Positions 1 to 10,437 of a DNA stretch of 64,000 bases are shown here, in pieces (the stretch's first letter is position 1; each line of letters starts with the position of its first letter). The position numbers were made by a program, and so were the translations under genes. Origin of the DNA: Undaria pinnatifida (lineage: Eukaryota; Sar; Phaeophyceae; Laminariales; Alariaceae); the NCBI GenBank assembly GCA_012845835.1, contig JABAKD010000001.1:5028976-5092975 (forward strand). The letters run 5' to 3'. The notes under the pieces are model-generated. The model saw only the letters and a program-made list of their open reading frames with translations. It had not been told where the DNA came from and made no database searches.

Positions 1-1290
1 ATCGTCCGCGGCATGTGTAGCGAATACGCGGCGGTGGTGTATCTAAGGCTTAAATACACCACCGGTGGTGTATTTAGCATTACCGTAATATTATTTTTCT
101 CAACAAGCCACATGGAATATTCCTGCTTCGGTTCCCGATCTCTCCCACAATCGGGACATGAGCATAACATTCCAAGTACATATATATGCGCATATCACTT
201 ATTAACAGCACTCGGGCGACGTTCGTTACCGGTGGTTCACAGTTGTTGACAGCTGAGCGTAGAGAGCACAGAGCGCAGAGCGTAGCTTATAGCGTAGCTG
301 GCATTTGTCTACAAAAACGTTGAAGTTGCAAAAAAATAGTTGCAACATTTGTGAAATCTTGTGTGAGCAGTTGTTGCTTAATAAATGTTGTGAACAGTTG
401 TGAGTAGTTGTTGTTACATAAGATGTGTGAAGGGTTGTCAACAGTAGTTGCTTAATAAAACACAGGTAATAGCACGTGTCAGGAGTGAAAAGTTGAACAT
501 CCGATAAAAGTTGTTATTGATAGTGTTGGCAATGCCAGGGAGTACAACGCATAGCAAATACGATGTATCCTACGTACTATTAGTAGTATCACAGTCAGTG
601 GGCATCGATGCAGCGTGTTGCCGTGCGCTCAATGATTTGAACGGATATTGTTAAAAGTTCGAAGTAGTACTGTTAGGCTAGGGACTGAAATATTTTTAGA
701 CGTAAAAAAGTCCCAAAAAAAGTCTGCGATCGTTAGCTGAAGAAAAATGGATCTTGAAAAAAAATATCAATCAGCGCTGGGGAAAGAATGGACACGTCAC
801 AAAAAAAACTATTCAGGTGTGGTATCACATATAATAAGATAATAAGAGTATTAATTGTAGAGGAGCTGCAGCGTCTCGCTGAAAAAGGGCGCAGCAGCGC
901 ACGCAAAGTACGTGAATCCGGTATCGTTCTCGCCCGGAACACCACGACGAGTGCTTGAGCATCAGCGAACAAACGAGCGCGTGAGCGTGAGGGGGATTCA
1001 CTGGTCGACCCTCGGCCTCGATGGCTGACAGCCCGCAAGTGCAGCCCCTACCGGGCCTGGTTGAAGGTGGATTTGCTGATCTTGGTGCGGCTGCTGCTGC
1101 TGCTAACCCGGCTGCTACTGCTCATCCTGCTGCTGCGGTACAAGATGTTCCCATCCACAGCCATCGCCTCGGTCGCGTGTTGCACATCCTGCACATCTCC
1201 GTGACTGCGGGGTTGACAACTCCTTGTTTCATGGGTCCTCTCGGTGTAGGTAGTTGGCATGAGTGGAAGGAGGACCACTTGGTGGTGCTT
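1..1290. other. Left-end non-coding stretch
   Basis: I see no gene. Short open frames lack domains and overlap simple sequence. Positions about 680-800 resemble 7670-7798 (shared words around TTTTTAGACGT, ATCAGCG and CACGTCACA), so this is a dispersed repeat. It should be either a further intron of the minus-strand kinase gene or sequence beyond it. Confidence 0.4.
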
Positions 1291-1317
1291 CTGGAGTCTG
1301 TGTGGACACCTGTGTCA

Positions 1318-2060
1318 TACTCGTATCATACTCGTATCATACCAGGTGTCAATGAGCCCTGCTACAAATCCTAATGACACTGCCTGCTGCTGCGGCAACT
1401 GCGGCCGCCGAAGCGCGAAGCTTGTTTGTTATCCGTATGTTCCCGCCCGTGCAGCAGCAGCAGCAGCAACGCGCGGGTCAACACACTTTTATCGTGCAAA
1501 ATAGCGTTGAGGAAAAACACGAAATCACCTACCTGATATCAAGAAACCAGACAAAGCATACAATTAATACTTGAACTCGTATCATACTCGTATCATACCA
1601 GGTATCAATGAACCAACGCTTCTACAAACCATACTGCCCCTGCCTCATGTTGCTGCTGCTGCAAATGCCACCGACGAGTCACGAATCTTGTCGTGTTCGG
1701 TATCAGTATGGCTCCGCCCCAGCAGCAGCAGCAGCAAAGTGCGGGTCGACACACGATTGTCGCGAAGTTACAGAGCGGCAGAAGATAAAATCACCTACGA
1801 TTTGTATCGAGAAATCATATTTGGCCGGAAATGTAAGCAACGTTGATATGTCAGTATGAAAACCAAACGATCGTTACAATCCTGTCCAGATTCGTGCCAG
1901 GTATCAATGAACCAGCCCTGCTCCAAAGCCTGCTGCTGCTGGTGTCGTGGAACTTGTGTTCGTTATCATCATATTTCTTCTCCTGCCCATCCTGAGCGCG
2001 GAAGGAGCAGCAACAGCAGCGAGCCTTGTGTCGACACCGTGCGCTGCAGATATGCCTCCC
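1318..2060. repeat. Three diverged tandem copies of a CTG/CAG-bearing unit
   Basis: Three copies start near 1330, 1590 and 1890, roughly 260-300 bp apart. Each opens with TCGTATCATACCAGGT-like sequence and a TCAATGA word. A CTG run follows, then a CAG run and a GTC(A/G)ACAC word. The copies are diverged, so the duplication is old. Open frames on either strand are poly-Ala, poly-Gln or poly-Leu artefacts of the CTG runs. Confidence 0.7.
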
Positions 2061-2620
2061 AGTTCACCTGGACAATTTTATTTCGTTTGCCCTTACTCGA
2101 AGTTCTTCGTGATTTTTCGAATTGCCCATCACGAAATCGATTGTCGTGGTCCCCCAAAAAGTGACTAAAAGGGCGATTTTCCGTTCGCTTTTTCTCTACG
2201 GATACTACGTTGATTCGAGCGGGGTTTGTTTTGCTGTATACTGCACATCCCAATGCAGGGCATGGCATTGTGTTTTGGCACTACTGAAGCACGTCATAAG
2301 AGCAAGAGGCAGAAACCACAGGGAAAGCATGTTTTTCCGCACCTTTCCGTCTATAAAAACGTGAAATTGTACTCCGTTGCTAAAAAAAGGATGCCATCCC
2401 AACGGCATGTGCCTGTGTGAGGTGTCTGTATGATGTCAGTATTGAAATCATCTCCAGCTCCGAGATAAACCACATACAAGTTTTCTGTGCACCTACACTA
2501 AAACCAACTAGTTAGGGGTATGGCGGTAGCTTTACTTTTTCAGAATTTTAAATCTTTTTTGGCTGGTCGATCCGAATAGCCTACCGTTTTTTTGGGTCAA
2601 AATAGGCCTCCAATTCCTAG
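1970..2620. repeat. Dispersed repeat P, copy 1
   Basis: About 550 bp from about 2080 is closely similar, in the same orientation, to about 16400-16910. Shared words include AATTGCCCATCACGAAATCG, ATTGTCGTGGTCCCCCAAAA and GATTCGAGCGGGG. On the minus strand both copies keep an open frame with the same residues (NPARI-VVSVE, then ENRPFSH-LGDHDNRF). This could be the remnant of a mobile-element gene, but the domain is not recognised. Confidence 0.6.
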
Positions 2621-3540
2621 CCTAATTGTAGTACTGCAAACAAGGGGATCAGTAGTAACGTGAAGAACGGATAACCGGGCAGTTTACTCTGGAACGTTTA
2701 CGAAGTACTTCGTAACACTATGTTCCATAGGTATAGTCCAACTCCCTTGTCTAGATCAACTACAACAGCAGTAGTTTGGGTCTAGTTGTACCCTTTGAGC
2801 TGGTCCAGAGAAACACATTATTGTGTTTTTTCAATCATTTCACCCCAGTGACGTCATTGGGGGGCACCCATCGGCATATTTCGTATGGGTTAGGGTTAGT
2901 TCCATCCATTGTGAAAAACACAATAATGTAGGGCACCCAGCTGACCTTGATAATCACGGACCACGGCCAGCAATCCGGTGGCGTCACGAACGGTGTCGAT
3001 CCCTGTCCCCCTTTGTGCCCTCCAGGGTACGAATCCGAGTTAGATTCCTGTCAGACGGTTAAAACGAACATGATGTCAAATCGTCAAAACTGGACGTGTG
3101 AGTATCAAGCATATTATTCCATCGTCGATCGCATTACCAAGTACGTATGATTTAACATTCTACGTGCGATATCATCCTTTCACTATGATATAAGAGTGTT
3201 GGTCGATTCTTGCCCGGCGGCAAAAACACGAGCAACAAAACATTACAACGTCAATACACCAATGCACTTAAAAGCTCAAAACAAATCAAAACATCAAAAC
3301 CTCAAATTAAAATGTTAAAATATCAAGACACGAAAACAAGACAATGCACCAACGCCTCAACAAAAAACATACAAAATGGACGAGAATCATATCACTCCAT
3401 GGTCGAAAATATTACCAGGTATTCTCTATCGCTATATGAATATGGCATTCAGTAACAATACATATCAACAAGGTGTAGGCATCCATCGCGAGCTGCAAGC
3501 AGTGTGACAGTAGTAGTCATATCTCCGCTGATCCCCTCAC
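2620..3540. other. Non-coding stretch left of kinase exon I
   Basis: This should be the intron that follows kinase exon I on the minus strand. I looked for the catalytic-loop and DFG exons (HRDLK- and DFG-type codons read on the minus strand) and found none. They must lie left of the window, or the gene is broken here. Confidence 0.4.
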
Positions 3541-3724
3541 CGATGGAAGCTTTTCAGTCCTCAATGCTTCCCACAAAGACCCCCTGGTCAAGAGCTCTGT
3601 CACAATGGCTCTGTTGGGAGGCACCATGCATGCTCCCATGAACAGGCATACGTTCGGGTGTCTAAGAGCCGCCAACATCAGAACTTCCGCGCTGAAATCT
3701 GCCGAAAGTTCGTCGTCCAACTCC
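3541..3724 (-). CDS. TKL kinase exon I (alpha-C to hinge)
   Basis: This is the last kinase exon in the window. It reads on from exon H as ELDDELSADF, SAEVLMLAALRHPN, VCLFMGACMVPPN and TELLTRGSLWEAL. The pattern LRHPNxxLFMGACxxPPN is characteristic of Raf/MAPKKK-like TKL kinases. The Glu in the first part fits the alpha-C residue that pairs with the VAIK lysine, and TELLTRGSL is the hinge. The acceptor is CAACAG and the donor is TCG|GTGAGG. The first base completes an Arg codon with the AG that ends exon H (phase 2). It contributes residues about 916-977 of the assembled 977 codons and ends in phase 0. The catalytic loop, DFG and C-lobe are not in the window. Confidence 0.85.
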
Positions 3725-3739
3725 CTGTTGCGACAAAAT

Positions 3740-5480
3740 TAACGCAAAAAAAAAGCCAAAATCGTGTTGAAAAGTCGCTCCAAAGACACGTCAGAGTAAA
3801 AACACATCAAAAGTTTTTGTGTGTGTCACCTTACAGTCGTGTCAAACCAACATTGGAGTCACGTCAAAGCCACATAAAAAAATGACTAGGAAACACCAAA
3901 ATGATGCCAACGTCACTTTATATTCACGTCAAAAAATGCTAAGGCCACGGGGGATCCCACAGGAATATTTTGAGTAGGAGCTCGTGTAGAGGCATTTCGC
4001 CTACATATAAAATCACTTGGCAATAAAATATGGCATCTGCAAACAATACAACTATTTCGAAATTGTAGAAAGAATGATGCAAAGATCCAATGATACAGAG
4101 CTGTTCAGGTGGTTTAGCCCTTAGTTGGGCTCCATTACGTCCTACCCCTCACGGGAATGAAATATTGTTTGGTTCCAGCTTTTCTCCTACGAACCGAGAA
4201 GAGTAATATCATCCGCCTGGCGAGCAACAAGCTTTTGGTTAAAACCGTTTTTTAATCGGTGATGTACCCATCGTATTAGGCTCCCGCGCGTTAATTGAAA
4301 CATTTCAGCGATTTCGGGAGCTTTTGGTGCTGCTGGGTCGCAAGTTCGAAATCACGAAAACACCTCGTGAGTCGCTTCTGGCAGCCTACGACTGCTGTCT
4401 GGCGCACCTAACGTCGTCCTACACCCCACCAGCAACGTCCCTCAATTTCGAGTGCACATGTTCAGTTGGGGGTCGTTTTTTGTCTCGTTTGGTGTACCCC
4501 AAATTTCGATCACTGCTGCGCCTCAGAGTCGAGGTGTGGACCTCTGCTGAGAACCAGAGGGAAACCAATCTGAAGAGACTCACAGCATCTGTGGATGGAG
4601 CACTCTTGACCCTGGTGTAGCCTAACCCTAAGCCACGAACCAGCCGAAGTTCTAAACGCAGCGTGTTAACATAGATATGCTTTTTACTTCTGATAAAACA
4701 TCTAGATATTAGAGTCACCGGAAAACCGGGGACCAGGGGACGCTTGGGTCACCCCGTGGCCTTGAGAGTCACGCTAAAGTCATAACCAAGTCGCTTCAGA
4801 GTTGGGTAAGACCAATGTTGGAAGTCACGTCAAAAGCATGTAAACAAACCAGTAACGTCAAAACCAAGAGCTAATGTTTAACAGGTACGTCACTTTAGAG
4901 TCACGTCAAAACAACGACGAAGTCGCGTCAACGCAAGGTTAAACTAAAGTAACATCAAATACCGTTAAAGTTGCGTCAAAGTAATTTGAAAACCACTTCG
5001 AATAAATTTCAACGCAACGTTAAGGTCACGTCAAAGGCATGTAAAAGTAATTTCAAAGTAGCGCCAAACAACGTTAAAGGAACGCCAAAGTAGTGTCAAA
5101 ATCACATTAAACTCACGTCAAGTCATGTCAAAGTCACCTCAAGTAACTTCAAAGTCACCTCAAGAAATTTCAAAGACGCGTCAAAACAGTATTAAAGTCG
5201 CGTCAAAGTAATGTCAAAGTCGTTTTAAAGTACGTGAAAACGAGGTGAGTGCCATGTCAAAGGCCAGGCACTTCAAAGAAACATCAAAACAACGTTAACG
5301 TCACGTCCAAAGAAGTGTCAAGGTCAGTTCAGAGTAAAAAAAGCATCAAAGGTATGGTCAAAGTCGCGTCGAAGTAACTTTAAAGTTACGCCAAAGCAGC
5401 ATTAAAGCCACGTCAAAGACACTTTAACTTCACGCCAAAACAGCGTGAAGTCGCGTCAAACTCCAATCTAAGTTACTTAC
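3740..5480. repeat. Degenerate GTCAAAG / GTCACGTC minisatellite
   Basis: Irregular iteration of words such as GTCACGTCAAAG, AACATCAAA and GTCGCGTCAAAG is seen, densest at 3740-3950 and 4750-5470. A gap at about 3990-4740 has non-repetitive sequence. There is no fixed period; units are about 10-25 bp. A second array of the same words lies at about 19430-19790. An open frame at 4324-4620 (+) is in the gap and has no recognisable domain. Confidence 0.75.
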
Positions 5481-5569
5481 AAGTACGTAAAAACAAGAAT
5501 ACAAGGTTACAGTCGAATCAAATACATGCTGAAGCCACTTCAATGTAAAGTCGAAACAATCCACACCCC

Positions 5570-6090
5570 GGACAGACCACCTCACCGTAGCTCGAGCTAG
5601 CTCTTTTCGAGGGTAACTCACCGTTGAGTTGTAGGAGCTATACGTGCTACGCATGTTTTCCCGGCTTGAGTTAAATGACGTAGCTCATCTGCACTTGTTT
5701 TTCAAAGCTGGAGCTATAGAAGATAGCTCATCTACACAGCGTGAGCTATAGGAGGTAGCTCATCCGCACCCGTTTTGAATATGGGAGTATTACTTTCAAA
5801 TACACGATAGATGAGCTAGGTACTGTACTAAAAACATCTGCAGAGCAGAAGGTGGTGCGTTTGGGTAGATATTTGCTTGGACAAATGCAAATAACCCTCA
5901 TACGACGTGCGGAATACACAACCCCCCCTAAATCTCAGCTCACCGTAGCTCGAGCGAGCTCTTTTCAACGGTAGCCAACTGACGAGCTATATAAGCTACA
6001 TAAGATGCACATTTTTTCCCGGCTTGAACTATAGGACGTAGCTCATCTGCACACGTTTTCAAAATTGAAGCTATAGAAGACAGCTATGGT
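5570..6090. repeat. GAGCTATAG / TAGCTCATCTGCAC repeat block
   Basis: The words GAGCTATAGAAGATAGCTC, TAGCTCATCTGCAC and CACCGTAGCTCGAGC recur several times with spacings of about 60-100 bp. Related words recur at 19240-19420 (GTGAGCTATAGGAGCTGCA). Both blocks sit beside copies of repeat S, so they probably belong to one mobile-element family. Confidence 0.65.
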
Positions 6091-6440
6091 CGCCAGGGGA
6101 AATCGGGGATGCATTCCCGGGTTGTCCATTATGTTATTTGCATATTGATGGTGAAACGGACACTGATGCTTGCTCTTATATCATCGCGCACAGCGGTTCT
6201 GTGATGGGTCTTACGTCGTAGGTCGGCCCGGGGAAAAGGGCCACCCCGTGGCTGCGAGTCGGTCTGTCAGCGGGTCATCCAATCGCGCGGTCTGGGTCAC
6301 CGGCGGTGAGTCTGTCACCCTGGACCGAGGGGCAGGTAATCTACAATTTTCTCTGGTGCCAACTCTCCTGTTTTTGGTGATAATCTCACAAGTTGGCATT
6401 GAAAACCCGATAGACCTCATAAACCTGCAGATTTCGCGGG
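6088..6440. repeat. Repeat S, copy 1 (TIR-like end of a mobile element)
   Basis: The block is very similar, in direct orientation, to 18914-19235. Both start with a GC-rich end (GGATGCATTCCCGGGTT here, GGTGCATCCCCGGGTTATCC there). Both continue through TCATCGCGCACAGCGG and CTTACGTCGTAGGTCGG to a CCGA(T/C)AGACCTCATA word. The other copy has an inverted partner at 19977-20015; I found no partner for this one, so this copy appears truncated. Confidence 0.65.
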
Positions 6441-7346
6441 GGCGCTGGTATGTTGGCACTGGGGAATTTTCGAGTACCGCGTTTGGCATCTTCGATCGTG
6501 TGGGCATCGCCGGGGGCACATCTACGGGTCTCTCGTTATATCTTCGGGCGTATCTTCTATCTTCGGTTCAGATTATGATATCTCGAGTATCTTTGGTTCG
6601 GGTTCAGGTATCTTCGTGGTCTACGACGAGCGGATCTACTCCATGTGGGGCATTTTATTGACCAGATTCTTCGAGCTATCATAAAAGAGGTTCAGGTAGG
6701 GTGTCGGGTTCATGTGTCTTCAAGTCAGGTGTCAAGCGGTGTTTGAGGGGAGCGTGATGAGCTTTTGTGGTGGAGCTATATTGGAGTACGAGTACAACGG
6801 TACTTTTTTATCCACGTTTTTGCGCTTTGGCAAGTGGACACGGCATCGGACGAAGAATTTTGGTTCGATGTGGACATGCTCAGAGGAGGATACCGCTGTA
6901 TCTTCCAGGTTGTAGTTGAAACAAGAGGTGAAACGTGAGGCTACTCTCTGTAGCCTTGACTGGCCATGACGAACATGGACCACTGGCAAGGGTCGGTCGG
7001 TCGGTCATGTGGTCAGTATTATGGTGGAGGTGCCGGTGGTGTGCCGGGGCGTGATCGTCGTGAAACACATAGCTACTCTTCTCATCGTTCAGAATATTCA
7101 ACGAGACGTCGTGACGTCGGTTCCTTTTCAAGGCGTCACCGTCAAAACAGATATTTCGACTAGCAATAAACTGGCATCAGCTGTGCTGAGTGGTATTTCT
7201 TTTCCACGGAAGAAACTTCCCAACTCGAGACTGCCCAGGTAAATAAAGGACATCCGAGCAATCCTTAATTCCCTGGAGGAGACGAAGATTTGCGAGACTG
7301 TTATATTTGAGACTTTATTCCATCTTTTGCGCGGCAGCGAATATGC
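6440..7346 (+). other. Unassigned stretch with short open frames
   Basis: The sequence lies between repeat S and the open frame at 7347. Short plus-strand frames (for example 6712-6915) have balanced amino-acid composition, unlike the satellite shadows around them, but are interrupted and show no known domain. It may be a decayed mobile-element gene. Function unknown. Confidence 0.25.
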
Positions 7347-7691
7347 ATGAAATCAGGATACACTGGTCTATATGTTCGTATTTCAGATGAGGACTTGTTG
7401 GATTGCCTTCAGCTTTGTGCTTTTTCTAAGCGCGAGTTGGGTGGGATTATTGCGGAGAAATCGCTTTGCTCTGCTGGTCGTTTGGTTGCTCCTGCTGCTG
7501 ATGCTGCAGGCATGTCGCGGTTCGTTGGGTCTCTGTTTGATGCTATGTGCACATTTTTGGCGGAAGCTGGATCGATTGCTTTTTTCATGATTGATGGTGA
7601 CGTAAATGGATCGTGGAGGCCTGCTCCGGCTCAGCTTTTTACTCGTATTCTTTTGCATGCACTATTAGGCCTTGGAATGGAAAGTTTTTAG
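7347..7691 (+). CDS. Unrecognised 114-codon open frame, possible element relic
   Basis: The frame opens with ATG and runs 114 codons. Its composition is protein-like: YVRISDEDLLDCLQL, then FSKRELGGIIAEKS, then FVGSLFDAMCTFLAEAGS. It avoids the low complexity common elsewhere in the window. I do not recognise a domain. It lies inside the 16.4-kb intron, between repeat S and the hAT-like element, so the likely reading is a fragment of a transposable-element protein. The start is simply the first ATG in frame. A chance frame cannot be excluded. Confidence 0.3.
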   Translation: MKSGYTGLYVRISDEDLLDCLQLCAFSKRELGGIIAEKSLCSAGRLVAPAADAAGMSRFVGSLFDAMCTFLAEAGSIAFFMIDGDVNGSWRPAPAQLFTRILLHALLGLGMESF

Positions 7692-7822
7692 ACGTGAAAT
7701 TTGGAAAAAATGTCCCATCGTCGTTCTCTACGAAAAAAACTCTTTAGGAAATCAACCAATCAGCGATGGGGAAAACAAAACCACGTCACAGAAAAAAGCA
7801 GGGCTTTTCACGGGTCGGGTCA

Positions 7823-8320
7823 TGTTGGTAAATCAGTGGCTTCTGGAGAAAGGTATTGTATCAGAGAGACCAATGTCTGGAGAGATAGGTCAGAAAGTGG
7901 AGTGGGTCATGTGGGCCAACTCTCCACAGCCCAGTAACAACCGCTCGTAGTCGAATACCTAAACCTCCTCGCATAGTGCCTACTCGTACATTTACAATCC
8001 CAGTAACTTACCTCCGTGACACAACGTATGTAACTGTAACTTATTGCTAGGCTGTTCGTAGAGACAAGCTATATCGTGTTAGCAACACTACAGGAATGTT
8101 CCTACTCGTCAATGTGTCCAACGTACCGACATACCAACGTACCGTACACACCACTACGGTCCGATGTATAACTCGTGCACATGTACAATCTACCGAAGTA
8201 CCGTAGCACCACAAGAAGAGTATTCTGGTACAACATACAATCAACAGTTCTGCTATTCAAACCAACCAATCAGAGTTTCACCGCAGTACAGTTGATACAT
8301 ACATGCCGCTATCACGAACA
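7823..8320 (-). repeat. Copia 3' LTR
   Basis: The 498-bp LTR has the short inverted ends TGTT..AACA. It matches 13670-14170 nearly base for base, with a few substitutions and small indels, for example one extra CAA unit in the other copy near 14081. It is the 3' LTR because the element reads on the minus strand. Confidence 0.95.
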
Positions 8321-8335
8321 CCCTCCCTAGGGGCT
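8321..8335 (-). promoter_or_regulatory. Copia polypurine tract
   Basis: On the minus strand the bases directly before the 3' LTR read CCCCTAGGGAGGG. The GGGAGGG part is purine-only and abuts the LTR, as expected of the plus-strand DNA primer site. Confidence 0.55.
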
Positions 8336-8395
8336 GTTATATCTACCAGACCAAATACATATCAAACAAAAACAAAAACAAAGCGACGCAGACTT

Positions 8396-9571
8396 CTACG
8401 TCTTGATACCAAGTGCAAAGTCGCGGTGAACTTCAAAAAGATCTCTCGGCAACGCCTTCGTGAGGATGTACGCGTGTTGTTTCTCGCTGGGGACGTGGGT
8501 GACTTCGATCACACCCTCCTCGGTCAGATTCCTAAGAAAGTGGTGCCTCACATCGATGTGCTTACTCCTACTCGAGCTCAGCGGGTTCTCTGCGAGCGCA
8601 ATCGCCCCCTCGTTGTCTTCAAGAACATCTATCTTACGAGGCTTCGCACTAGGCCTCAGGAACTGAAGCATTCCGTTTACAAACAGAGCCTCCTTTACAC
8701 CATCTCCCATCGCAAGATACTCTGCTTCTGAAGTTGACTGTGAAACGCATTTCTGCGTCCTAGAAATCCAAACTACAAGCATCGCCGCCACGAAAACCAT
8801 CGCAGCCAAAACTGATCTACGGTCAGTGGCCCTACTTGCAAAGTCAGCATCTACATACACCAACGTGCCTGCGTCTACCGAACTATCCTGCTTGAACTTC
8901 AAAGTCAGATGCGCCGTTTCCAGAAGATAATTGAGAATCTTCTGAGCTGCCTTCCAGTGGCTCCTCTTTGGTTCGTGAGAGTGCCTCGCCACCGCCCGCA
9001 CAGCATTCGCGATGTCGGGCCTTGTCTGGCTGGCGATCCACATCAGGCTCCCCACCACCTCTCGGAACGGCACATCTCCTGCCCCCTCATCCTCCATCAC
9101 GGACCTGTTATCATTGGCAAGGGAAGCAGGGATCGAGCTGGTGCGACATATATTGAGTCTCTCGAGAACACTCCTGATATAACTTTCCTGAGAAATCTCA
9201 ATCGTACCAGCCTCACGGTCGCGAATATATTCACAACCTAGAAAGAACTTGACCTCCCCCAAGTCCTTCGTAGGAAGAGAGTTACCTAGTGCTGCCACAA
9301 CCACCTTGGCAAGGCTCTTACTTCCTGCATACAGAATGTCATCCACGTGGATCGCGACCATCCCCGATACCTCGTCTCCCATCATGAAACGCAGGACACA
9401 GGGGTCAGACATTGACTGCTCAAAACCAATCCTCTTCAGTTCCGACACCAGCCTCTTGTAAAATGTCCTGGAAGCCTGCTTCAATCCGTACAAACTCTTG
9501 TTCAAACGGACAACTTTTCCTGACATCGACCCGCCGCCAGGAGGCAACTTCATGAACACCTCGTGATCCAA
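8396..9571 (-). pseudogene. Copia reverse transcriptase C-part and RNase H
   Basis: The 391-codon frame contains the Copia RT signature SLYGLKQASRTFYKRL and the catalytic box IHVDDILYAG near 9340. Here the usual YVDD is HVDD. RNase H follows with YVDADFAS and TSEAEYLA near 8720. The late RNase H motif usually reads HADILTKAL; here it is HAYILTKAL, so a conserved Asp is replaced by Tyr. The frame continues upstream to 9602 and beyond but for one TAG at about 9602-9604, just before DIEQAF. Some 60 bp of non-coding sequence separate its stop from the polypurine tract. Confidence 0.9.
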
Positions 9572-9601
9572 TTCCGACTGAACAAATGCTTGCTCAATAT
9601 C

Positions 9602-10390
9602 CTAGTGGAGTAATTCCAAATTGTACAAACACGCCAACACTATCAGCAATCGTAAAGATGCAGCATTTGCGGTAGGCGAGAATGTCTCAAGATAATCCAC
9701 ACCATACTTCTGCTTGAAGCCCTTCGCTACAAGCCTAGCCTTGGCCTTCACTATCTTTCCTGTTTCGTCTGCTTTCCACTTGAAAACCCATCTAGCATCA
9801 ATCACATTACAGCCTATCGGGACTTTTACTGCCAACGTGAACGTTCCTGCTCTTATCAAGCCTTCAATTTCGGCAGACCTGGCTCCTTCCCAAATCTTAG
9901 CGTACTTCGAACGCTGGGCTTCCTGATAACTACCAGGCTCCGATTCTACATCCTGAACCAGTTCTTTCGGCAATTCCGTCTCATCACCTGCTCTCTGCTC
10001 CGACAACAATGAGTACACGACCTCTGTCGCGAAGATGGGTCCTAGGGTGGCCATGAGGCCGGGTACACTCTGCTGGTTGACTGCACGAGTTTGCGCGCGA
10101 GTCCTACCTTCTCTCACTTCATCATTTTCACGCGCGGAAGTATTAAAGTCAGCAAGCTCGGCTACATGCCGCGGACGACGAGCGGCTGGAGGGGATGCCT
10201 CCGCCCCTGCCAGTCCTCCCGACCCAATCGACTCTTCATCATCATGCCCTCCCTGCCCCATCGACTCTACCTCATCATCCCCTCCCAGATCCCCCATCTC
10301 TACCTCTCCTGATTCCTGCCCTTCCTGGCCCTCCCCTTCATTCACAGGCGAAGACACAGAAGGAGCTACACTACCAGAAGAAATGTTCAC
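9602..10390 (-). pseudogene. Copia integrase tail and reverse transcriptase N-part
   Basis: The 262-codon frame starts in an acidic, Ser/Gly-rich linker (GDLGGDDEVESMGQGG). It then enters the RT N-terminal block with DARWVFKWKADETGK, KARLVAKGFKQKYG and DYLETFSPTANAASLR. These are the standard first RT motifs of Copia elements. It is open upstream of its first GTG in the same frame to about 10430, where the reading must shift relative to the preceding gag-integrase frame. It ends at a TAG that interrupts LELLH-DIEQAF, inside the RT palm. Confidence 0.9.
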
Positions 10391-10437
10391 GGGGGCAGAC
10401 GGTTCAGCAGGGGAAGATGGAACAGAAAAGGACGGGC

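Noticed and set aside
733-1038. 101-codon minus-strand Arg/Ser-rich frame as a kinase exon
   Set aside because: No splice sites in phase, no kinase motif, and part of the sequence belongs to a dispersed repeat.
2985-3048. CPPLCPPGYESELDSC-like Cys motif on the plus strand
   Set aside because: It is a single short motif in a 67-codon frame, with no signal peptide or repeats. Chance is likely.
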